Assembly: GCA_001931875.2 (NCBI GenBank)
Contig: MSJH02000469.1
Coordinates: forward strand, 1-10,990
Direction of reading: 5' to 3'
Length of the DNA stretch: 10,990 nucleotides
DNA from: Byssochlamys sp. IMV 00236
Taxonomy: Eukaryota; Ascomycota; Eurotiomycetes; Eurotiales; Thermoascaceae
A program made the position numbers and the translations under genes. Under the pieces are notes generated by a model that did no database searches, had not been told where the DNA came from, and was given only the letters and a program-made list of their open reading frames with translations. Below are positions 1 to 7,262 of the stretch, piece by piece. Every line of letters begins with the position of its first letter. Position 1 is the first letter of the stretch.

Positions 1-71
1 CGACGACGAATTTACATTTCATGCAACATGAATTTTGTTCTCACCATGAGTGTATTTATTTTCGATCACAG

Positions 72-235
72 GCGAATTTACTTTCCGGAAAGAGTGTATA
101 ACTGAATATCACTACAAACTACCAATGGGATCACTGGATTCGTCGTTCGGATTAAGCGGAGGAATATCCGAATTGACTTGTTTAAAGTGTCAGAATGGTG
201 GTGTAGAATATATATATATATATATACATTATTGA
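72..235 (+). CDS. Possible last exon of an unrecognised gene (partial)
   Basis: An acceptor-like sequence (TCACAG at 66-71) is followed by an open frame to a TGA at 233-235. The frame has no ATG at its beginning, so it could only be an internal or terminal exon of a gene whose earlier part lies left of the window. The residues are varied and protein-like for about 46 codons and include a CLKC pair (Cys-x-x-Cys). The last codons are only the TA microsatellite, read as alternating Tyr and Ile, so the true end may be earlier, or a donor may lie near 200. I do not recognise a family. The open frame could also be chance. Confidence 0.3.
209..226. repeat. (TA)9 microsatellite
   Basis: Nine uninterrupted TA units lie directly downstream of the possible terminal exon. 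This is simple-sequence DNA with no evident function. Confidence 0.9.
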
Positions 236-893
236 AAAGAGTCAATAGATGAAAAATAAAGATACATCACCACAAAAAGACAAGGATGATATGTAAGAAA
301 GGAATACATTTACTGAAAGACATGTAAACACAAAGTTACACAGGCTTCCTTTTCCTTTTAATAAATATTTAACAGATCCTGAGTCCTTTCTTCCTTTTTC
401 TCTTGGGTTATTCAAGCATAATATACTAGGAAACTAGGAAAAAGTGAGTTCAGGCACATAATATATTATTATAGCTCACAGATTTCATTATAAAAAAGAA
501 ATCCAGCGATAATGAATATCCTATTGATCTACTCGTCCTCTGTCACTGTTGTACAGCATTTTACAGCTTTCACTATCTGTTCTGACACACGTCAAATCTT
601 GAAGATGTCCGTATTAATGACCTTATGGCTGCACTTGCTTTTCTAGACTAAAATGGTCCTGACGTGCTTACCAATTTTGATAAAGTAGTTAAAAACCTGT
701 TTTTATCTAAACCCTTTTAGATAACAAAACCATTTCACAAGTGACATTAATATGATAAAAGCGAACCCCTCAGCCCTTACTTTTGACTGCGTCATAAGCT
801 TGTGCAACGAATAGTTGGTGGTGTACAAGTTTAGTTTTTTCTTCTTTCTCTCTTCTTTCTTTTTTCTTATTTCTCGTCTATCTCGCACTAATA
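236..893. other. Intergenic region upstream of the lectin gene
   Basis: No intact gene is visible on either strand. The sequence is AT-rich. It ends in a long pyrimidine-rich tract (about 833-887) that is probably the promoter or leader of the lectin gene starting at 894. One stretch, 601-744 on the plus strand, reads as 47 protein-like codons broken by a TAA and a TAG and may be an old coding fragment. The short minus-strand ORF over 703-930 is the reverse of the pyrimidine tract and is rich in Lys, Arg and Glu for that reason. Confidence 0.5.
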
Positions 894-1688
894 ATGTTTT
901 TAAAAGATAAAGCCTTTTATATTGTATCAAAAAAGACGGGTCTCGTTCTTAGCACAAATGGATATACAGAGGTAATATAAACTGATTTTTTAAGGGGAAA
1001 GGATCTAATCTTTTTCTTTTTTTTTTTTTTGATAGGAAGGTAGTAAGATTACTGTTCAAAATAAGGTATGTAAACAAATCACGTATAAGTTTGAAATCTC
1101 AGCTCTATTAAAGCATATTGTTATCAGACAGGCGAAGAACATGAGGTAATTATATTCATTTATGGGGTTATTTAAAGGTTGATCAACATATGAGTAGCTA
1201 TGGCAATTTGAGAGCGGATTCTTGATCAACAAGTCATCATCCTTAGTTTTAGACATCATTGGAGGTAATCACTTTAAAAATCATTTTTATAATTATTAAA
1301 CACCGTCTACAGGTGATCTCAGGGTTGGACAAAAGGTTAACTTGTGGGGACGTAAAAAGACAATGTAAGTCACAGACAAAATGAATAAGCAACATCTCTT
1401 TCTTATACAAAAATGTACATAGGGCACATAACCAAAGATGGGGAATTCGTGACGGCTACATTTATGCTTTAGCTGATCCAAGACTTGTATTGGACATTGA
1501 GGTAACGTGTTTAAAATTCGTATCTAAAAGATCAGTAAAAAAAAAATAGCTTGACGATCTAATCTTTTTTTTTTTTTCCATAGGGAGACTGTGAAGACGA
1601 AGGCACTCATATCGTCACAAATAGTCGTCGAGTAGAGAATCATGATCTTCAACAATGGACATTGATACCTTTTACAGAAGAAGAATAA
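894..1688 (+). CDS. Single-domain ricin B-type beta-trefoil protein, 7 exons
   Basis: This gene appears only after splicing. Exons are 894-971, 1036-1065, 1128-1145, 1198-1264, 1313-1364, 1423-1501 and 1584-1688. They join in frame to 142 residues, and introns are 48-82 nt with GT..AG ends. The product has the three-fold internal repeat of the ricin-type beta-trefoil. Trp residues at 44, 88 and 133 (ELW, QRW, QQW) are 44-45 residues apart, and LVLS/LVLDI strands recur at about 17, 58 and 103. In this family the trefoil binds sugars, often galactosides, or acts as a protein scaffold. The domain fills the whole protein. There is no signal peptide, so a cytosolic role is likely. The start is the first ATG after the pyrimidine tract and begins directly in the first trefoil strand. 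The ligand cannot be told from sequence. Exon 3 is only 18 nt, and its acceptor (CAG at 1125-1127) was chosen for frame over another AG 4 nt downstream. Confidence 0.85.
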
Positions 1689-1831
1689 AAAAAAACCATC
1701 ACATTATGTATTTTCCCAAGTACCAAATGGGTGAAAGGCTATTGATTCATTTTTCCCGCCATTTCCCAGCGTATAATAAATTCAGTTTTCCTTTATTTTG
1801 GTCCCTTTTTTTTCCCTTGTCGTTTTACCTA
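1689..1831 (+). promoter_or_regulatory. 143-bp spacer holding the hexokinase-like leader
   Basis: Only 143 bp separate the lectin stop codon from the chosen ATG of the hexokinase-like gene. The 3' end of one transcript and the promoter and leader of the next must therefore share this space or overlap. The second half is T-rich, like other leaders in the window. The hexokinase reading frame stays open through the whole spacer and contains ATGs at 1706 and 1727. Confidence 0.5.
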
Positions 1832-3440
1832 ATGAGTCAAAGACAGGCTATACCTCTTCAACAAATGGTTCATTCCACGCCCAACCAGCGAGAAGCAATA
1901 CGGGAGCTAGAACAACTATTTTGCCTTGACCAAAATGTTTTGAAAGATATAGTCAACTCTTTCCGAAATGAACTAACTGCCGGTTTAGCAGACGACAGAA
2001 CAAGTGATTTAAACATGATTCCTACTTATGTCACGGGTTAGTGTCTCTGTTCATATTAATGAATTTATTCTAACCATTGTTTTATAGGCTACCCCACCGG
2101 CAATGAAAAGGGTACCTACCTTGCCTTAGAAATAGCAGGAATGGATATATACGCATGTCAAGTGCGGCTAAAGGGCGACAATGGAAAATTAGCTATTAAT
2201 CAATTTCAATACAAAATACCCCAAGATTTAGCTAGTGGAGACGATTTTGCAGTACTCATTGATTATATTGTTGAATGTATATCAGATTTTTTAACTCGGG
2301 TTGGCACTCAAGACCTATTCATATATCCAATGGCGGTTTCATTTGGATTCGCCATAAAACAAACACGTCTCAACACAGGCCGAATATTATCACTGGGGTA
2401 CGGTCTTAGCTATCCTAATGGTGTCGGCGTAGACATTGTTGAATTGATGCATGAACGTATGCGTAGAAAAGGATTACCTATAAAAATAGTGGCAATCGCC
2501 AATGGTAAAACCAAAGATGACTTTTGATTTTATAAGTGATTCATACTTTTAAGTTTTGATGTATTAGATTCTGTTTGCACTCTATTAGCACACGCTTATC
2601 AACATCCAACCACTCGTATTGGTATCGTTCATAGCCTGGGGACGAACTGTGCCTACTATGAGCCTGTAAAGAACGTGACGAAGCTTAGAGATCAAAGTAT
2701 AACAAAGGACACAGACATGATAATGAATACAGAATGGTGTAATTTTGGGTCATCAAAACGTACTTTACCATGCACTTGGTTCGATCGAAAGTTATCTAGA
2801 GAATCTATCAATCCACAGTTTCATGTGTTTGAAAAGATGACGACGGGCATCTTCTTGGGTGAATTAGTAAGAAATATCATCATATATCTTGTGGATCGAG
2901 ATGTCTTATTTGGCGGAGAGTCGTCAGAAGTACTCAATACAGTGCATAGCTTTGATACGAGCTACATGTATGTTTGTGAAGCAGATGATTCTGATAGTCT
3001 AGAAGACACTCGAATCATTCTGGAAGATATGCTCGATTTATCAAAGACAACAATGGGTGATAGAGAAGTTGTGAAAAAAGTGTGTGAGTTGGTTGGCATG
3101 AGAGCAGCCCAATTAGTGGGAGCATCCATTGCGGCTATAGTGCAGCATATGGTAGAAAGAGGAATAGGAATGACTGATCAAGGTTACGCAATTTGTAAGT
3201 AACACCTTCGCTTATAAACTCATCCCATTAATAATCTTTACCTTAGCTATAAGTGGTAGCATATACGAAGATTACCCTTCCTTTCATCCGCGTGTGTGTA
3301 GAACGATTAAAGAACTTATACCTGAAGAAATAGCTTGTAAATTGTCAGTAGGCGTTGTGAAACACTCACGAATCGTCGGTGCAGCAATTGTTGCTATGAT
3401 GGCCGAAAAAATTGCTGCTGACAAAAGAAGTCGTTCATAA
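1832..3440 (+). CDS. Divergent hexokinase-family protein, probably atypical or non-catalytic
   Basis: Exons 1832-2036, 2088-2504, 2568-3194 and 3247-3440 join in frame to 480 residues, the normal length of a fungal hexokinase; introns are 51-63 nt. The fold is clear along the whole length: PTYVTGYPTG at 64-73, AIANDSVCTLLAHAY at 204-218, NTEW at 261-264, FEKMTTGIFLGE at 295-306, LEDT at 352-355 and CELVGMRAA at 380-388. Hexokinases phosphorylate glucose with ATP in the cytosol. Here the catalytic Asp (208, rebuilt across intron 2) and the Glu of LGE (306) remain. The usual LDLGGTN phosphate-1 motif reads LEIAGMD (82-88). The sugar-contacting Ser of FSFP is Gly155. The Thr-Lys of TKGF is Gly172-Tyr173. 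The phosphate-2 GTG reads SLG (230-232), and the C-terminal DGSG reads HSRI (456-459). The frame is intact, so this is not a pseudogene. It may be a regulator or sensor like the atypical hexokinases of Aspergillus (HxkC, HxkD/XprF), although orthology is not shown. Confidence 0.88.
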
Positions 3441-4002
3441 GGTTGCTTTGCAATACTTGTAGTCAACATCGTGTAAAATACCTTTTTATTTTAATAACAT
3501 TCACCCCCTTTCTTTTACTGTACTATTCCTTCATTTGCTCCCCCCTTTCTTATAGACACAATTCTATACAATGTCCTTATCACTTCATATCTGCATTCTG
3601 GCCATAAGATCACGCTATTGACATGTTTATCTAAGAAAATGACGACAGTAATAGATCATATCAATATCCAAATCATCATATATTTTTCTCATTCAAAGCA
3701 GTATATCTACTTTTTAATCTAAGCAGCAAAGATCTTGTATTTAACAAAGGCTTATTCATATATGTCATTGCTTTTGTATATGTATATTACTAGCACTATT
3801 CGTCTCTTATTCAGAAAAATACCCATAGAGTTGGTATCAAACCAGTGTGCTGAAGTGAATGAAGTTAGGATCTGTGCCAAGGATTTATACCACTTCTTTA
3901 TTGATAGGCCGATGCCGTATTTGCCTATAGCAATTACCCTTATTGTATGAGATTACTAAGAATGAGTTATACAAAAGAGACTGACAACAATACATATTAT
4001 CA

Positions 4003-4020
4003 ACATGTTACGTGACATGT
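4003..4020. repeat. Near-perfect 18-bp dyad, ACATGT arms around an ACGT core
   Basis: Two copies of the self-complementary hexamer ACATGT flank TACGTG. The whole 18-mer is its own reverse complement except for one mismatched pair. The centre resembles a bZIP-type half-site pair (TTACGTGA). It could be a dimer-binding site, but it lies about 500 bp upstream of the next ATG and no factor can be named. Confidence 0.45.
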
Positions 4021-4350
4021 CAGGTGAAAGCCCTGTTTGTATATATAATAACGCTGTTTGCAATAATGAATGCTTTCACTCTCTCTTTCTACTTAATCCG
4101 CAATAAAGAGTTTGTATAGAGACTCATCGAGTTTTGCACATCTGCATAGCATTTGCACCATATATGATGAAAGCATTAGACAAACTGTACCTATGTACAA
4201 CACCAAAGTTTAAGAGGAGTATGTATCAGTGAGTCTGTGATAATCTTTTTATTATGTTGAGACGAGAGAGGGTTCGTTATTCATTTTATAAGAAGACAGG
4301 ATTATTGCATGAATGTCTCACAAACCAATGAGAATTGGGTATGGCGCGTC

Positions 4351-4366
4351 TATAAGAATAACGCGT
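4351..4366 (+). promoter_or_regulatory. TATA-like element next to an MCB-type ACGCGT
   Basis: TATAAG at 4351 is followed at 4361-4366 by ACGCGT, the Mlu I cell-cycle box bound by MBF in yeasts. A GGCGCGTC sequence at 4343-4350 adds a half-match. The pair lies about 165 bp upstream of the ATG at 4527 and is followed by a pyrimidine-rich stretch (about 4375-4400), a plausible core promoter arrangement. One 6-bp match can occur by chance. Confidence 0.4.
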
Positions 4367-4526
4367 TTTGTGGTCAGTTTTCTTTTGTTTTTCTTTCTTC
4401 AAAGAATACTACATACAAGGTAAGCAACTAAAAAAACAATTGTGTATATGCCACACCAATTTTACCTTCGTGTGTATCTCCGCGTGTGCGTAGTGTTCCC
4501 CTTATTTTTTCTTGTCGTATCTCAAA

Positions 4527-5307
4527 ATGTCTAGTAGTCATATCAACGATATACACAATAATCAAATAGTTAATATATACCAAACCGATAAAAGGCTCAA
4601 CTGTGAAGGTAAGACGAATGACCAGTTCTTTGACAGAGTCGAGGTCTTAACTGATCTTATTTCTTAGATAGTAGTTCTGAATCTTCTCAATCAGAACCTG
4701 ATGTGAAGCGAAAAAAGACACTCAACTACTTCCATGGAAAAAGAATCAAGTCATGGGAACCAGTAACTGCAGTAAGTCAATCTATAGATGTAATAAAAGT
4801 AGAGGCTCAAGTCTTTTTGTATAAGTTAATAGTTGATGATCTTGATATTACTGAAATTTTGAAGAAGTTCAGAGACAAAAATATAAGAATTGCTGAAGCA
4901 AGCAATCATCTCAGCTCAGTCAGATTACTGTAAATATCAAAAATGTTTTTATGGCAAATGCTTTTATTATTTTGACTTAATTATTTGAAATAGATCCGTC
5001 TCTCACATCTTCCCAGTAAGCAAGCTCAGCCAAGACAATTGCTTGACAAACTATATGAAAAGCGAAATTGATATTGCACTGAAACAGTTTGCTTACAAAG
5101 ATCTTTGCCTGAGTAAAGTATCAGCTAAATCACTTATATATGTTAAAGACATACTCAATGTAAGTATCATACATTTCCATGTAATCACAAAAGGGTTTAC
5201 TCTGACATATAATCGTATTTGTAAAGCAGATTTACGACGATGGTGATGATATATCTGAGGTTCCATTTGAGCCAGAAGATGAATTGGAAAAGCCTCTGCA
5301 AAAATAG
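4527..5307 (+). CDS. Unrecognised 195-residue protein, 4 exons
   Basis: Exons 4527-4608, 4668-4929, 4994-5159 and 5230-5307 join in frame to 195 residues; introns are 59, 64 and 70 nt, and intron 1 has a TAACTGA branch-like sequence. I recognise no family. Visible parts are a polar N-terminus, a Ser/Glu-rich stretch (29-39) running into a basic KRKK patch (41-44), a probably helical middle (about 65-110), a second helical stretch (about 136-170) and an acidic C-terminus (173-190). This composition suggests a nuclear protein. KKTLNYFH (43-50) is close in spacing to a PCNA-binding PIP box, but the leading Gln and second aromatic are missing. If intron 2 is kept, a TAA follows at once and the product stops at 115 residues. 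The splice joining exons 2 and 3 is the least certain, because another frame is open for 25 codons after the same acceptor. There is no signal peptide or membrane segment. Confidence 0.6.
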
Positions 5308-6662
5308 TCTAATGCTACGGGCGTTTCCCTGGGGTGCTACCTATGTTGTTACTGTACAATTTCACACTAACCTAAGGTTGTCCAGTTCACTCTCTATAAT
5401 ATAAAGTACGATGTCATCATAATTACACGTGCTCTTGCATCTTTGTTGATAGTCTGACAGCATAAAATTAGAATAAATAACAACATTTCTTTTTTTCTCC
5501 TTCTTGAAAAGAGACAGTTCAAGGTGATAGCTTTATTAACTCATGTTTAGCTTGACGCTACACATTGAAAAGCTTTGTTGGACGACATCATAGGTAATGG
5601 GTACTGTTCCCGCAGAAAAAAGAACTCGTTTGAAATTGTAACTGAAGACGTGGACAACAAGTAAATCAGTATCAAGACCATTTTGGAATTGAGCAAATAG
5701 CTAATTTGGTAAATTTTCCTAAAGCACAAAAGAAGGTTGAACTGTTCAAAAAAAGCTGAAAAGATCAAGTTTTACAACAACAACAACAACAATGGCGCTG
5801 TTACAATGAAAGACAACCTTGGCCACCTTCTTCCCTGTCACATTAATCCGTTTCTGCAATACAAACCAGTACGTGTTGTATCAACAATTGCTTGTTGGCT
5901 TGTGTCTTCTCTTAGGCATCGTTGTCCTCAAGAGGAGCGTAGATCAAGTGATTTTTGCCTCTAATAGCCAAGAGAAATTCACTCAAATGCCCTGCAGTGT
6001 CTTACTGTCTTCAGGAAGATTGAATGCGCCAACCGTCCGCTATTTTGGAAAGAGCCTGGAAGCTTTATGTGAACTAAAGTTAAGTACAAAGAGGGCAAAG
6101 TTGGTTCTTCAAATGCGATCATTTTTGGTGTCAATAACACTTTTAAGCATTGATCCCAGAGAGTTTTGCTAGCAAAGACAAACGAAGCCTTATCCTTTCA
6201 ATCGGGAAGAAAACTAAGAGTCATTTTGAGAGTATCCAAGGATAAGTTGTTATGATATATATTACTTACAATCTGACATTGTGAAAAGCTAGGTTACTAT
6301 GATAATACTGAAGGTCGTATGTAAACTGCGACGTGATATCACATGGAAATGCTAAGGAAAAAAAGTACAACAATTGAAGTCGCCTCATAGTGCAAAACAT
6401 ATCTTTATTTTGAAATGTGTGGCTTTTGATGGGTTCGTTTTGACAGCTTTGTTTATTGTTAATAACATAAAAAAATACAATAAAGAATATTATCTTACTT
6501 TTTCTAGTCTTTGTAACAATTCTTACTAAGAACCCACAAAGAAGAGTAGAACGAATATCAAAATACACAAGATCATAAATATATATAAAACCAAAGAACT
6601 AGTGTAACTGTTATTATATTTTGTTACCTATTTCAATTTCAATAAAAAGCTTTTCTTGGTTC
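5308..6662. other. 1.35-kb region without a supportable gene
   Basis: The start is the 3' flank of the preceding gene. The largest open frame, 5819-6172 on the plus strand, begins at TTG rather than ATG and resembles nothing I know. The minus-strand frame at 6266-6568 is low-complexity and AT-driven. Base composition is somewhat less AT-rich around 5820-6170 than in the flanks, so this part may be the decayed remains of a gene or transposon that I cannot identify. No inverted terminal repeats were found by eye. Confidence 0.5.
5774..5792 (+). repeat. (CAA)n microsatellite
   Basis: Six CAA units lie directly before an ATG, giving ACAACAATGG. CAA-rich runs are common in translated leaders, but the ATG opens only a five-codon frame, so no gene is supported. 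Confidence 0.8.
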
Positions 6663-7021
6663 TTATAGCAATAAACTACGATTAACAGAGTCAATCACGG
6701 AAGTATTGCCAAGCTTTTTTAGTTCATGCGAACTGTGTTCTTAGAGGTTTTGGTGCTAATCAACTGTCTAATTTCGTTAAGTGTAGCACGGCTATTCGCA
6801 CGTGCTACTCTTGCCAGCTCTCTTCTTTTCCTATCAATGAAAATAGGAGGTTTTCCAGACCTGGGCTACGTCTCTACTGTTCCATTTTTCTTCCATTGTT
6901 GATACATATGGCGTACGGTTCTTTCGGAAATGTTTTCCTCAATAGCAATTTATGCTGCCGAAATGCCTTCGGAGCGTCTAGCAACAATTTTTTCTTTTTG
7001 AGGCAAAGTTAAATGAGCCAT
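6663..7021 (-). pseudogene. Tc1/mariner transposase relic, N-terminal part
   Basis: Read on the minus strand from the ATG at 7021-7019, the frame gives the N-terminal DNA-binding part of a Tc1/mariner-type transposase. A first helix-turn-helix begins LPQKEKIVARRSEGIS and continues to ENISERTVRHMYQQW. A GRPR-like linker (PRSGKPP) and the start of a second helical domain with RATLNEIRQLIS follow. The frame is broken by TAA at 6952-6950, TAG at 6869-6867 and TAA at 6721-6719. After the last stop the similarity continues in another frame (KKLGNTSVIDSVNRSLLL), showing an indel. The catalytic DDE region is absent, so the copy is truncated and dead. It lies just upstream of the AP-3 beta gene in the opposite orientation. 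Confidence 0.8.
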
Positions 7022-7062
7022 TTTATATTGTTATGAGAGGAAAAATATATGAAAGAAAAAGT

Positions 7063-7097
7063 ACAGTCTTATCAAAAAAAAAAAAAAAAAAAACTGT
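7063..7097. repeat. Poly-A tract framed by ACAGT and ACTGT
   Basis: A run of 20 A (7074-7093) is bounded by ACAGT at 7063-7067 and ACTGT at 7093-7097, short inverted sequences of the kind found at Tc1/mariner ends. It lies 42 bp beyond the transposase start, where the 5' terminal repeat of the element is expected. The opposite end was not found. Confidence 0.4.
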
Positions 7098-7226
7098 CAT
7101 TACCTTTTGAAGGGCACCGTACATCACTCCTGTGTGGCTAATGCACCATTTGATCTCTGTTACAGATTCATTCTCCGCATGTTTGCAACCGCCAATTCCC
7201 CTTTTTCATAGACACACTCTCTACTG

Positions 7227-7250
7227 CTTCTTTTCTTCTTCTTCTTCTTC
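7227..7250 (+). promoter_or_regulatory. Pyrimidine (TTC) tract in the AP-3 beta leader
   Basis: A 24-nt pure pyrimidine run made mostly of TTC units ends 12 bp before the AP-3 beta ATG. Pyrimidine tracts near transcription starts are common in filamentous fungi. The ATG context CACCATGG is favourable for initiation. Confidence 0.45.
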
Positions 7251-7262
7251 GTACGCCACACC

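Larger units (their letters stand above)
3441..4526. other. Intergenic region, about 1.1 kb
   Basis: It holds the 3' end of the hexokinase-like transcript, with no clean AATAAA close to the stop, and the promoter of the gene at 4527. A 71-codon open frame at 3735-3950 has no family resemblance, no splice partners that I can find and a simple composition, so I do not call it. A near-palindrome lies at 4003-4020. A possible leader intron runs from 4420 (GTAAGC) to 4493 (TAG), but it lacks a convincing branch site. No RNA gene is recognisable. Confidence 0.5.

Noticed and set aside
2505..2527. Apparent loss of the hexokinase catalytic Asp (reading through as NGKTKDDF).
   Set aside because: This is intron sequence. 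Splicing 2504 to 2568 restores AND followed by SVCTLLAHAY, so the Asp is present.
3735..3950. 71-codon plus-strand frame in the intergenic region.
   Set aside because: No family resemblance, AT-biased composition and no splice partners. It is compatible with chance.
4782..4806. A GTAAGT...AG intron inside exon 2 of the 195-residue gene.
   Set aside because: It would be about 30 nt, shorter than every other intron in the window, and the exon reads through openly.
5819..6172. 117-codon open frame with a hydrophobic segment, as a possible small membrane protein.
   Set aside because: It starts at TTG; the first ATG comes more than half-way along. There is no matching splice acceptor or family resemblance.
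6266..6568. 100-codon minus-strand frame downstream of the transposase relic, as its catalytic domain.
   Set aside because: No DDE/DDD catalytic motifs or transposase-like sequence. It is AT-driven Phe/Ile/Tyr composition, and the transposase similarity ends near 6663.
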